From: Clostridia bacterium | GTDB taxonomy: Bacteria; Bacillota_A; Clostridia; Christensenellales; Aristaeellaceae | DNA length: 27,001 nt | NCBI GenBank assembly: GCA_017620455.1 | Contig: JAFZQK010000041.1 | Span: 1-27,001 of the forward strand | Reading direction: 5' to 3' | In this document: piece by piece, positions 6,292-15,100 of the stretch | How positions within the stretch are numbered: the stretch's first letter is position 1 | Layout: each line of letters begins with the position of its first letter | Program-made: the position numbers and the translations under genes | The notes under the pieces: model-generated | Databases searched by the model: none | Told to the model about the DNA's origin: nothing | The model's input: the letters and a program-made list of their open reading frames with translations, nothing else

Positions 6292-7998
6292 GTGGAAAAG
6301 CAGCTTGCGCTTCAGATGCGCGGAATCACCAAGCGGTTCGGCAGCGTGATCGCCAATTATCATGTGGACCTGGACGTGTACCGGGGAGAGATCCTGGCCG
6401 TGCTGGGCGAGAACGGCTGCGGGAAAACGACCCTGATGAACATGATCGCGGGGATCTATTTCCCGGACGACGGAAAAATCTATATGGACGGCCAGGAAGT
6501 GGTCATCCGCTCCCCCAAGGACGCCTTCGCCCACGGGATCGGCATGATCCATCAGCATTTCAAGCTGGTGGATCTGTTCACCGCGGGCGAAAACATCGTG
6601 CTGGGCGTCAAGGAAAAAGGCCGCTACCGCATCAAGGACGTGAACGAGCGGGTGGCCGCCATCGCCGGCCGCTACGGCTTTCATATGGACCCGTCCAAGA
6701 AGATCTACGATATGTCCGTCTCCGAAAAGCAGACGGTGGAAATCATCAAGGTGCTGTACCGCGGGGCGGAGATCCTGATCCTGGACGAGCCCACCGCGGT
6801 GCTGACGCCCCAGGAGATCACCCGGCTGTTCCAGGTGCTGCGGCGGATGAAGGAGGACGGCAAATCCATCATCATCATCACCCATAAGCTCAATGAAGTG
6901 CTGGAGGTCAGCGACCGGGTGGCCATCCTGCGCAAGGGCGAGCACATCGCCACCGTGAACACCCGGGACACCGACGAGAACCGGCTCACGGAAATGATGG
7001 TGGGAAAAAAGATCGACCTGAACATCGACCGGCCCGCGCCCAAAAACGCCCAGCCGCGCCTGGAGGTCCGGCACCTGGACCTGCACAACGCCGAGGGCAT
7101 CCACGTGCTGCGGGACGTCACCTTCACCGCCAACGGCGGGGAGATCCTGGGCATCGCCGGCATCGCCGGCAGCGGACAGAGGGAGCTGCTGGAGGCCATT
7201 ACCGGCCTGCAGCCCCGGGTGCAGGGCGAGATCATTTTCCACAACCCCAAGAAGGACCGGCCCGTTACCTTCTTCCACAAGAGCATGAAGCGGGTCCGGG
7301 AGCTGTGCGCCCAGAACGCTTTCCACGACGGCAAGGGCCGGGACGTCTCCTTCGACGGGATGAAGACCGCCGCCATCCGCAAATGGGTGGAAAGCGGCGA
7401 CGTGCTGTTCCGGGAGGACGAGGTGATGAGCCTCCGGAACAAGACCCCCCTGGAGATCCGGCAGCTGGGGGTGCATCTGTCCTTCGTGCCCGAGGACCGG
7501 CTGGGCATGGGGCTGGTGGGCTCCATGGGCATTACGGACAACATGATGCTCCGCAGCTACCGCAAAGGGCGCGCGGGTTTCCTGGACAGGAAAAAGCCCC
7601 GGGCGCTGGCGGATGAGATCATCAAGGAGCTGGAGGTGGCCACCCCCGGCACCAGCACGCCGGTGCGCAAGCTGTCCGGCGGCAACGTGCAGAAGGTGCT
7701 GGTGGGCCGGGAGATCGCCTTCATGCCCAAGGTCTTCATGGCGGCTTATCCCGTACGGGGGCTGGACATCAATTCCTCGTATACCATCTACCGTCTGCTG
7801 AACAAGCAGAAAGAAAGCGGCGTCGCCGTGATCTATGTGGGCGAGGACCTGGACGTGCTGCTGGCGCTGTGCGACCGGATCCTGGTGATCAATTCCGGGG
7901 CGGTCACGGGCATCCTGGACGCCCGCACCGCCACCAAGGAAGAAATCGGCCTGCTGATGACGAAAACCCAGGCGGCCGGGAAGGAGGAAACAAAATGA
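6292..7998 (+). CDS. nupO: Nucleoside ABC transporter ATPase (two fused NBDs)
   Basis: A 568-aa cytoplasmic ATPase with two nucleotide-binding domains, as in NupO/RbsA-type proteins. NBD1 has Walker A GENGCGKTT at residues 39-47 and Walker B ILILDEPTAVLTP. Its signature is degenerate (MSVSEKQ instead of LSVGEQQ). NBD2 has the usual altered P-loop GIAGSGQREL, an intact signature LSGGN at 461-465, and a degenerate Walker B (VFMAAYPVRGLD). Residues about 316-390 hold roughly 60 extra, charged residues (around HKSMKRVRELCAQNAFHDG) between the NBD2 P-loop strand and LSFVPEDR, which family members normally lack. GTG 6292 has a GGAGG site 7 bases upstream; an in-frame ATG at 6220 lies in front of the attenuator hairpin. 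The gene end overlaps the next start (ATGA). Confidence 0.9.
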   Translation: MEKQLALQMRGITKRFGSVIANYHVDLDVYRGEILAVLGENGCGKTTLMNMIAGIYFPDDGKIYMDGQEVVIRSPKDAFAHGIGMIHQHFKLVDLFTAGENIVLGVKEKGRYRIKDVNERVAAIAGRYGFHMDPSKKIYDMSVSEKQTVEIIKVLYRGAEILILDEPTAVLTPQEITRLFQVLRRMKEDGKSIIIITHKLNEVLEVSDRVAILRKGEHIATVNTRDTDENRLTEMMVGKKIDLNIDRPAPKNAQPRLEVRHLDLHNAEGIHVLRDVTFTANGGEILGIAGIAGSGQRELLEAITGLQPRVQGEIIFHNPKKDRPVTFFHKSMKRVRELCAQNAFHDGKGRDVSFDGMKTAAIRKWVESGDVLFREDEVMSLRNKTPLEIRQLGVHLSFVPEDRLGMGLVGSMGITDNMMLRSYRKGRAGFLDRKKPRALADEIIKELEVATPGTSTPVRKLSGGNVQKVLVGREIAFMPKVFMAAYPVRGLDINSSYTIYRLLNKQKESGVAVIYVGEDLDVLLALCDRILVINSGAVTGILDARTATKEEIGLLMTKTQAAGKEETK

Positions 7999-9137
7999 GC
8001 CATCCATCCCCGAGCGCCGAAAGGGAACCGCTGATCCATCTGACCAAGCGTTCCGGCATCCATCCCGTCAAAGCGTGGGGCATCCGCTTCGCCGCGCTGG
8101 CGCTGGGCCTGGTGGTCTGCGGCCTGATCGCCTTTCTGCTGAGCGAGAAGCTGCGCAGCGACCCCAAGCTCATCGAAAAATTCTATACCGCTTTCTTCCG
8201 CGCCTCCTTCGGCAGAGGAAAGATCGCCTCCGACCCCTACCGCAAAACATGGGATTTCCTGCAGTATTCCGCACTGCTGCTGTGCATCGCCCTGGCCCTG
8301 ACGCCGGCCTTCCGCATGCGGTTCTGGAACATCGGCGCCGAAGGGCAGACCCTGATCGGGATGCTGGGCGCCAGCGCGGTCAATTTCTATCTCGGCGGAA
8401 AGGTGCCGGAATGGCTGCTGCTGATCCTGATGCTCCTCGCCGCGCTGGCCGCCGGCGCGGTATGGGGGCTGATCCCCGCCCTGTTCAAGGCCCGCTGGGG
8501 CACCAACGAAACCCTGTTCACCCTGATGATGAATTACGTGGCTATGTTCCTGACGGCCTATCTGATCAAGAAATGGCAGCCCATGGGCTCGGGCACCCTG
8601 GCCTTCGCCCACGGCAAGCTGCCCGCCCTGATCAACAATTATCTGCTGATCATCCTGATGTCGGTGGCGCTGGCCGCGGCGATGTTCGTGTATCTCAGGT
8701 ACTCCAAGCACGGGTATGAGATCAACGTGGTGGGCGAAAGCGAGCGCACCGCCAAATATGTGGGCATCAACGTGAAAAAGGTGATCATCCGCACCATGCT
8801 GCTCAGCGGCATGCTCTGCGGGCTCACCGGCTTCCTGTTCGCCGGGCTGGATCAGAACATCACGAGGGATTCCATCGGCGGCCGGGGCTTTACCGCCATC
8901 ATCGTGGCCTGGCTGGCCAAGTTCAATCCCCTGGTGATGATCCTGATGGCCGCCCTGGTGCTGCTGCTGCAGCGGGGCGCCGGCCAGCTCAGCCAGGATC
9001 TGAACGTGCAGAAAACCGCCATGCCGGACGTGATCGTGGGCGTGATCCTGTTCTTCATCATCGGCTGCGAATTCTTCATCAATTACCAGGTGCATTTCCG
9101 CGGCCATGGGCACCATCGGGAGGAGGCGGTCAAATGA
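7995..9137 (+). CDS. nupP: Nucleoside ABC transporter permease 1
   Basis: A 380-aa membrane protein of the BPD_transp_2 family (branched-chain amino acid/sugar/nucleoside permeases), corresponding to NupP. An N-terminal cytoplasmic segment of about 28 residues is followed by the first helix (IRFAALALGLVVCGLIAFLL). Further helices follow, with the family motif NIGAEGQTLIGMLGA, then RWGTNETLFTLMMNYVA, and the EAA-like cytoplasmic loop VGESERTAKYVGINVKK that contacts the ATPase. Charged His-rich residues end the protein (FRGHGHHREE). ATG 7995 overlaps the ATPase stop as ATGA and has AAGGAGG just upstream. It pairs with the downstream permease to form the heterodimeric channel. Confidence 0.92.
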   Translation: MSHPSPSAEREPLIHLTKRSGIHPVKAWGIRFAALALGLVVCGLIAFLLSEKLRSDPKLIEKFYTAFFRASFGRGKIASDPYRKTWDFLQYSALLLCIALALTPAFRMRFWNIGAEGQTLIGMLGASAVNFYLGGKVPEWLLLILMLLAALAAGAVWGLIPALFKARWGTNETLFTLMMNYVAMFLTAYLIKKWQPMGSGTLAFAHGKLPALINNYLLIILMSVALAAAMFVYLRYSKHGYEINVVGESERTAKYVGINVKKVIIRTMLLSGMLCGLTGFLFAGLDQNITRDSIGGRGFTAIIVAWLAKFNPLVMILMAALVLLLQRGAGQLSQDLNVQKTAMPDVIVGVILFFIIGCEFFINYQVHFRGHGHHREEAVK

Positions 9138-10075
9138 GCGGATTCATGAATTATCTGATCGACTCCCTGGCCTTCGGCGCCACCTTCATTTACGGCTCCA
9201 CGGGCGAGATCCTCACCGAAAAGGCGGGGCATCTGAACCTGGGCATCCCCGGCATCATGTGCATGGGCGGCGCCGGCGGCGCGTGGATCATGTATCTCAT
9301 CGGCTCCAGCGCCCTGCCGCCGTTCCTGATCGTGCTGCTGGGCACCCTGGCCGCCCTGGTGTTCGGCGCCGTAACGGGGGCCATCTATTCCTTCCTCACC
9401 ATCACGCTGCGGGCCAATCAGAACGTGACCGGCCTGGCCCTGACCATTTTCGGGGAAGGAATGATGAAGGTCATCCTGGATGGGCAGAAGCTGACCAACA
9501 AAGCCTATCTGGTGCAGCCCGTATCCTACTTCCACTGGCCCTTCGCCGGCCGGAACGACAGCCTGCAGCTCATCGGCCCGCTGTTTTTTCTGGCGATCAT
9601 CATCGCGGTTCTGTCCAGCTGGGTGCTGATGCGCACCAAGGTGGGGCTGCATCTGCGGGCCGTGGGCGAGAACCCCGCCACCGCGGACGCCGCGGGCATC
9701 AACGTCACGGGATACAAATACGCCGCCACCTGCATCGGCAGCGGCATCGCGGGCCTGGGCGGATTTTACTACATCGTCGATTACATGGGCAATAACGAGG
9801 CCTATCTGGATATCCCGTCCTATGGCTGGCTGTCCATCGCGCTGGTGATCTTCGCCCTGTGGCGGCCGGTCCTGGCCATCGTGGGCTCCACCGTGTTCGG
9901 CTTCCTCTTCTCCCTCAGCAGCCTGATCAAAATTTCCACGGCCGCTCAGCCGCTGATGCAGATGCTGCCCTACGTGGTCACCATCCTGGTGCTGATCGTC
10001 ACCAGCATCCGCAACAAGCGGGAAAACCAGCCCCCCTCTTCCCTGGGCCTGTCCTATTTCCGGGAAGAACGGTAA
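9134..10075 (+). CDS. nupQ: Nucleoside ABC transporter permease 2
   Basis: A 313-aa membrane protein of the same BPD_transp_2 family, corresponding to NupQ. It opens with a helix and the motif YGSTGEILTEKAGHLNLGIP, which defines this subunit. NQNVTGLALTIFGEG follows, and the ATPase-contacting loop is LRAVGENPATADAAGINVTG. About eight hydrophobic segments are visible. The ATG at 9134 overlaps the stop of the first permease (ATGA), so expression is coupled and stoichiometry is probably 1:1. A strong bidirectional terminator follows 7 bases after the stop and closes the operon. Confidence 0.93.
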   Translation: MSGFMNYLIDSLAFGATFIYGSTGEILTEKAGHLNLGIPGIMCMGGAGGAWIMYLIGSSALPPFLIVLLGTLAALVFGAVTGAIYSFLTITLRANQNVTGLALTIFGEGMMKVILDGQKLTNKAYLVQPVSYFHWPFAGRNDSLQLIGPLFFLAIIIAVLSSWVLMRTKVGLHLRAVGENPATADAAGINVTGYKYAATCIGSGIAGLGGFYYIVDYMGNNEAYLDIPSYGWLSIALVIFALWRPVLAIVGSTVFGFLFSLSSLIKISTAAQPLMQMLPYVVTILVLIVTSIRNKRENQPPSSLGLSYFREER

Positions 10076-10082
10076 TGCAGCG

Positions 10083-10124
10083 AAAAAACGCCTGTCTCCA
10101 TTTCTTCGGAGACAGGCGTTTTTT
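10083..10124. terminator. Bidirectional intrinsic terminator
   Basis: AAAAAA, then CGCCTGTCTCC (10089-10099), an 8-base loop, GGAGACAGGCG (10108-10118), then TTTTTT. The 11-bp stem is perfect with T-tracts on both strands. It ends the plus-strand transporter operon and the convergent minus-strand cluster. Confidence 0.95.
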
Positions 10125-10159
10125 GCTGCCGTCAGGCGCTTTGCGCACAGGGTGCAGGA

Positions 10160-10273
10160 TCAGAACAGATCCAGCAGCGCCAGCAGGCTGGAGCCCATCA
10201 GCAGCACCACCAGCACGATGCAGATCACCCTTACCCAGAATTTTTTCTTGTCCTGCTGCTTTTTACCGGCCAT
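10160..10273 (-). CDS. 37-aa single-pass membrane peptide
   Basis: A short ORF with a polar basic head (MAGKKQQDKKKFW) and one hydrophobic helix (VRVICIVLVVLLMGSSLLAL) ending DLF. It starts 16 bases after the TSCPD gene stop and has a purine-rich AAGAAAGGAAAG site before its ATG. It is the last gene of the minus-strand cluster, about 35 bases before the shared terminator. The head is predicted to face the cytoplasm. Short proteins of this shape (basic head plus one helix) are common in Clostridia and mostly uncharacterised. I do not assign a function. The good ribosome site and operon position support a real gene. Confidence 0.65.
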   Translation of the reverse strand: MAGKKQQDKKKFWVRVICIVLVVLLMGSSLLALLDLF

Positions 10274-10289
10274 TTTTTTCTTTCCTTTC

Positions 10290-10535
10290 TTACGGTTCCT
10301 GCGCCTGATACTGCTCGATGGCGCGGCTCAGCTGATCCGGGCAGGAGGTGCCGCCCCGGCACTGGATGCCCCGCAGCGTTTCCTTCACTTCGTCCGCCTT
10401 CCGGCCGATCACCATGCGGGCCAGCCCCTGGGTGTTGCCCTGGCAGCCGTCGGTAAAGACGCATTTGGTGATGACGCCGTCTTCGATTTCCAGTTCGATC
10501 TGGGTGGAGCAGGTGCCCCTGGTCTTGTAAATCAT
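10290..10535 (-). CDS. TSCPD domain protein (TIGR03905-type)
   Basis: An 81-aa protein covering a complete TSCPD domain: YKTRGTCSTQIELEIEDG near the start, FTDGCQGNTQGLARMVIG in the middle, and the name-giving GTSCPDQL followed by a final helix. In this uncharacterised small-protein family the conserved Cys residues (Cys9, Cys31, the RCRGGTSCPD pair region) are thought to be structural or metal-related. The ATG at 10535 has GGAGG 10 bases upstream. A likely extended -10 promoter (TGATATAAT) sits directly in front, overlapping the end of the GNAT gene. This gene and the following 37-aa peptide gene may thus be expressed separately from the Nudix operon. The domain also occurs in some ribonucleotide reductases, but no such gene is nearby. 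Confidence 0.88.
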   Translation of the reverse strand: MIYKTRGTCSTQIELEIEDGVITKCVFTDGCQGNTQGLARMVIGRKADEVKETLRGIQCRGGTSCPDQLSRAIEQYQAQEP

Positions 10536-10568
10536 GCCTTGAACCTCCGTCTTTCAGCGGTGCTTCCG

Positions 10569-10598
10569 ATTATATCACAGCCGGGGGTCGGAACGCAA
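10569..10598 (-). promoter_or_regulatory. Extended -10 promoter for TSCPD gene
   Basis: On the minus strand TTGCGT (10598-10593), an 18-base spacer ending in TGA, then TATAAT (10574-10569). The perfect -10 with an upstream TG offsets the weak -35. It overlaps the last codons of the GNAT gene and lies about 30 bases before the TSCPD start. Confidence 0.55.
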
Positions 10599-11141
10599 GA
10601 TGGCCCAGAGCTTTACATCCACAAAGCGGCCTTTGTTCCTTACCCGCTGGCGCAGCAAGCCCTCCTCTTTCATGCCCACGTGGGCCATCACCCGGCCGGA
10701 GGCGGGATTGTCCGTTTCGTGCTGGGCCTCGATGCGGTTGAGCTGCAGGGCATCGAACCCGAAGGCGATCACCGCCCGCAGGGCCTCCGTCATGATGCCC
10801 TGGTTCCAGTAGTCCCGTCCCAGGCTGTAGCCCACCTCGGCGCTGCAGCTGTCGGTATTCACCCACATGAACCCCACTGTGCCAATCATCCGGCCGGAGG
10901 ATTTGAGCGTAATGGCGAAGGAGCCGGGCAATCCGTGGCGGTACTGCCGGATGGCAGCCCGAAGGAACTGCCGGCTCTGGCCGATGGTCTCGTGGGCGTC
11001 CCACAGCACATGGCGGCTCACCTCCGGGTCCCGGGCATAGGCAAACAGATCCTGGGCGTCCCCCATCCGCAGGGGGCGCAGGATCAGCCGCTCCGTTTCC
11101 AGATGCGGCAGGCCGGAAAAAATGCTCTGAAAAAACTGCAT
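10575..11141 (-). CDS. GNAT acetyltransferase, RimJ/RimL type
   Basis: A 188-aa protein of the acetyltransferase_3 (RimJ/RimL) group, which acetylates protein N-termini or small molecules with acetyl-CoA in the cytoplasm. The early ETERLILRPLRMGDAQDLFA is the hallmark strand-helix. GRMIGTVGFMWV, EVGYSLGRDYWNQGIMTEAL (the acetyl-CoA binding region) and NPASGRVMAHVGMKEEGLLR follow in the usual order. ATG 11141 is preferred; a TTG two codons upstream is possible, and the ribosome site (GGGATTGG) is weak. The gap to the upstream 45-aa gene is only 12 bases, so co-transcription is likely. The substrate cannot be deduced. Confidence 0.88.
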   Translation of the reverse strand: MQFFQSIFSGLPHLETERLILRPLRMGDAQDLFAYARDPEVSRHVLWDAHETIGQSRQFLRAAIRQYRHGLPGSFAITLKSSGRMIGTVGFMWVNTDSCSAEVGYSLGRDYWNQGIMTEALRAVIAFGFDALQLNRIEAQHETDNPASGRVMAHVGMKEEGLLRQRVRNKGRFVDVKLWAILRSDPRL

Positions 11142-11153
11142 ATCCAATCCCGC

Positions 11154-11291
11154 TTACAGTGCGATGCTCCGGGTGGTCTGCTGGAGGATCGGGTTCCGCA
11201 CCGCCCAGATCAGCAGCGCCGCGCCCAGCGCCAGCAGCAGGATCAGCCCGATCATCAGCACCCGGTATGCCGTATGCTTTTCTTTCTTCAT
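11154..11291 (-). CDS. 45-aa single-pass membrane peptide
   Basis: A short protein with a basic head (MKKEKHTAYR), one hydrophobic helix (VLMIGLILLLALGAALLIWA) and a tail VRNPILQQTTRSIAL. Its ATG (11291-11289) has a perfect GGAGG about 6 bases upstream and lies 14 bases after the Nudix gene stop; the GNAT gene starts 12 bases after its end. A longer frame from 11456 runs antiphase through the Nudix gene and is not credible. A cytoplasmic head and an extracellular tail of about 15 residues are predicted. I do not recognise the family. Confidence 0.7.
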   Translation of the reverse strand: MKKEKHTAYRVLMIGLILLLALGAALLIWAVRNPILQQTTRSIAL

Positions 11292-11305
11292 AGGCCCTCC
11301 GTGCT

Positions 11306-11932
11306 TTATTTCCCCATCCGGGAAGAAGCGGACATACTGCTCCGTTGTATTGCTGTGAGGGACGGCATACAGGCCCTGTCCCCCGCCTGGAGCACCTGAT
11401 TGGCCATCAGCAGGCCGATCACCGTTTTGCTGTCGTGGAATTCTCCCGACATGCACCGGGCCACCGCCTCCTGCAAGGGCATTTTGGTGATCCGCAGGAA
11501 TTCATCCGCATCCGGATGGGCGGGATGCTGGCTCAGGTCCGTGGCCAGATAAATGGCAATGTGCTCGTTGCAGAAGCCCGGCGTAGTGTCGATCAGCGTC
11601 AGCTGCCGCCAGGTGCCCGCCTGCAGCCCCGTTTCCTCCTCCAATTCCCGCTGCGCGGCGTGGAAGGGATCTTCCTCCTGGGAATCCAGCTTCCCGGCGG
11701 GGATCTCCCAGGTGAAGCGGTCCACGGCGATGCGGTGCTGCCGCACCAGCGTCACGTTCCCCTCCCGGTCCACCGGCACGATGGCCGCGGCGCCGTTGTG
11801 GCGCACGATCTCCCGCAGGGCGGTCTCCCCATTGGGCAGCGACACCTGCCATTTTTCCACCCGGATGATCTTTCCGGGATAGATTTCCTGGCTGGATAAA
11901 AAAGTTTCCCGCAGGCTTTCGTCCGTCAGCAT
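11306..11932 (-). CDS. nudF: Nudix hydrolase, ADP-ribose pyrophosphatase type
   Basis: A 208-aa cytoplasmic enzyme likely to hydrolyse ADP-ribose to AMP and ribose 5-phosphate. The upstream segment ALREIVRHNGAAAIVPVD and then TLVRQHRIAV, FTWEIPAGKLD and the Nudix box QRELEEETGL are typical of ADPRases. One extra residue lies between the GKLD part and the catalytic REL-EE-TGL helix compared with the most common spacing, which this subfamily tolerates. ATG 11932 follows GGAGGA at 9 bases. The C-terminal 25 residues (after LLMANQVLQ) look non-conserved. It heads the five-gene minus-strand cluster. Its promoter was not identified with confidence; the about 115 bases between it and the divergent promoter at 12048 hold a GC-rich palindrome (GGCCGATTTCGGCC, 12017-12030). 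Confidence 0.9.
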   Translation of the reverse strand: MLTDESLRETFLSSQEIYPGKIIRVEKWQVSLPNGETALREIVRHNGAAAIVPVDREGNVTLVRQHRIAVDRFTWEIPAGKLDSQEEDPFHAAQRELEEETGLQAGTWRQLTLIDTTPGFCNEHIAIYLATDLSQHPAHPDADEFLRITKMPLQEAVARCMSGEFHDSKTVIGLLMANQVLQAGDRACMPSLTAIQRSSMSASSRMGK

Positions 11933-12047
11933 GGCTCATTCCTCCGTAAATCTGCGTGTTTCCTCTTTTTATTCTGCCTGCAGCGCCCCGATTCCTGCCG
12001 CGCCCGGGGATGATCGGCCGATTTCGGCCCAATCCTGACGGGGATCA

Positions 12048-12076
12048 TTGACACCGTTACTTTATTGTAATATAAT
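12048..12076 (+). promoter_or_regulatory. Perfect-consensus sigma-A promoter of the large surface protein
   Basis: TTGACA (12048-12053), a 17-base spacer, and TATAAT (12071-12076): a full match to the vegetative consensus with optimal spacing. The predicted start near 12083 leaves a leader of about 43 bases with GGAGG at 12111-12115. Confidence 0.9.
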
Positions 12077-12125
12077 TGAAACAAATATGCATGACCCGAT
12101 GGATTCCGAAGGAGGCATCGTTTGT

Positions 12126-15100
12126 ATGAAAGGGATCATCCGTTTTTCCCGAAAAGGTCTCGTCGCTCTCGTCGCCGCGCTGTGCCTGCTGCTGCCCCTG
12201 TGCGGCCAGGCCGCGCAGATCCCCACCACGGTCATCACCGCCCAGTGGATGGATGAGTACGGCTATCCGCAGTCCGCGGAAGCCGTGCAGATCCCCTATA
12301 CCGGCTATGAAGACCGGTTCTGGATCACCGTGCCCGCCGAGGCGCTCTATACCCTCACCGTCCAGGTGCAGGATCTGACCGGGCTGTGCCAGAGCTTCTC
12401 TCCGGACGTCGGAACGCCGCTTAGCACCGCGTTCCCCACCCTGGCGGACGCGGGCAGCGATCTGAACGCCGTGCCGCTGGAGATCATCGGGTATAACGAG
12501 CTGGGCGAAGAGGCCGCCCGGTATCTCCTTTACCTGTCCACCCAGCCGCTGCCGCCGGATCCGTCCCTGCCGCCGGTGATCAATCCTGTGCCGGTGACGG
12601 TGCACTACGTGGACGAGGGCTATGCGCCCGTGGCTTCCGATACCTCCGTCACTCTGGAAGCGGGCGCCTGGTCCGTGACGCCTCAGCCCTACGACCTGCC
12701 GACAGACTACGAACTGGTCAGCCCCGGATCCGTAGACGTCACCGTGAACGAATACGGCGCGAGCCCCGCGGAAGTTACCTTTATTTATCGCCGGGTCATT
12801 CAGCCCGCCTCCGTCACCGTTCATTACGTGGACGAGGGCTATGCACCCGTGGCTTCCGATACCTCCGTCACCCTGGAAGCGGGCGCCTGGTCCGTGACGC
12901 CCCAGCCCTACGACCTGCCGGCGGATTACGAGCTGGTCAGCCCCGGGTCCGTGGACGTCACCGTAAACGAATACGGCGCGAGCCCCGCCGAAGTTACCTT
13001 TATTTATCGCCGGGTCATTCAGCCCGCCGCCGTCACCGTTCATTATCTGGATGAAAGCAACGTGCCCGTGGCCTCTGATACCTCCGTCACCCTGGAAGCG
13101 GGCACCTGGCCCGTCGAGCCCCAGGCCGCCGTCAGCGAGGAGGACTACGAACTGGTCAGCGCTCCCACCGTGGACGTCACCGTAAACGAATACGGCGCGA
13201 GCCCCGCTGAAGTCACCTTCACCTACCGCCGGATCATCAAGCCCGCCACCGTCACCGTTCATTATCTGGATGAAAGCAATGTGCCCGTGGCTGCCGACAC
13301 CACCGTGACCCTGGAAGCGGGCACCTGGCCCGTGGCGCCTCAGGCCGCCGTCAGCGAGGAGGATTACGAACTGGTCAGCGCTCCTTCCGTAGACGTCACC
13401 GTAAACGAATACGGCGCGAGCCCCGCAGAAGTCACCTTCACCTACCGCCGGATCGTCAAGCCCGCCACCGTTACCATCCATTATCTGGATGAAAGCAACG
13501 TGCCCGTGGCTTCCGACACTACCGTGACCCTGAAAGAAGGCACCTGGTCCGTGGCGCCTCAGCCCACCGACCTGCAGCCGGGGTATGAACTGGTGGGACA
13601 GCTGGAATACCCGGTCACCGTGGATGCCAACGGCGCCAACCCTGCGGAGATCACCTTCATCTATCATTTCCCCGCCCCTGATTCCGTCCGGCTGGAGATC
13701 CTGTATGTGGACGCCGCCGACGGGCGGGAGATCGCCTCCCGTCAGGCAGCGGACTTTGTTCCCGGCACCGAAACCCGGGTGGAGCCCAATCCCGTCGATC
13801 TGCAGCCCAACTACCTGCTTGCGGGCGACGGCGCCGTGACCGTCACGGTGGATAAATTCGGCCAGCCCAGCCCGGATCATATCGTATTCCAGTATCAGTA
13901 CCAGGCCACGCCCGAACCGACGCCTGAACCGACGGCCGAACCCACAGCCGAACCCACCGCGGAGCCCACAGCCGAACCGACGGCCGAACCCACAGCCGAA
14001 CCTACGGCTGAGCCCACGGCCGAGCCCACGGCGACGCCCGTTCCGGAACCGGTGGCCGTACGGGTCAGGTACGTGGATCAGGACAATCAGGCCGTGGCGG
14101 ACACCCAAACGGTGCTCTGCGCCTTCGGGGATACCCGGGTGCCGGCCAATCCCGTGAACCTGAGAGAAAACTATACCCTGACCGGCGAGGACAGCGCCAT
14201 CGTCCACGTGGACGCGGAAGGCGCCAGGCCCGCCGAGGTGGTGTTCACCTACAAGGAGATCTCCGTCACGCCCAAGGTGGCGCTGGTGGGGGTGCGTTAT
14301 CTGTCCCCCAACGGGGTGGCCTTCTTCAACGATACCGTCACCTGCACGGAGAACGCCCAGAACGTCATTTCCCTGGATTGGAGCCGCATCGACCCCGCGT
14401 GGGGGTATGAGCTGGCCTCGCCGGACACCGTGACCGTCACCGTGGACCGCGGCGGCACCGCCACGCCCGCGGAAGTGGTGTTCCAGTTCAAGAATGAAGT
14501 GAACGCCTATGTGACCATCCGCTTCCTGGACGCCGCGGACCGGCACGAGATCGCCTCTTCCCGCCAGCAGCTGTGCTATGTGGGCAACAACAGCATCCTG
14601 GCCGAGCCGCTGAACCTGCAGGAGAATTACCGCCTGATCGGCAGCGAGAGCCAGAATGTGATCCTCACCGGCGAAGGCGTGCTGGATCCCGCCGAGGCCG
14701 TATTCCTCTACGAATATCTGCCCACGCCTTCTCCGGTGCCGGGCACGCCCACGCCCATCCCCTATGATACCGCCATGGACGCCTACTGCCGGCCTTACGC
14801 CAACGGCATCAATTTCCGTTCCTCCCCCACCACGGCCGAAAGCAACGTGATCGGCACCGTGAACCAGACCGATATCTTCCATGTGATCGGCAAGTACACC
14901 TCGCCGGACAACAAGGCCTGGTACGCAGTGGAGAAGGAAGGCCAGCGCGGATACCTGCATGAGAGCGTGGTGAAATTCCTCAGCGACGCGGAGATCGCCG
15001 CCCTGTTCAATTACACCCCCGCCCCCACCGACGTGCCCACCCCCGCCCCCACGGAGATCCCCGACGGCGTCGTCATCGATCGCTGGGGCCAGGTCAATAA

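Noticed and set aside
6157..9652. Long minus-strand frames (616, 427 and 398 aa class) opposite the transporter genes
   Set aside because: Their translations are low-complexity Gly/His/Ala/Gln-rich shadows without family motifs, and the opposite strand encodes obvious NupN-Q proteins with ATGA overlaps.
12594..13680. Regular repeats considered as a CRISPR array
   Set aside because: Units are about 216 bases, in frame, and encode MucBP-type domains; there are no short repeats with unique spacers and no cas genes.
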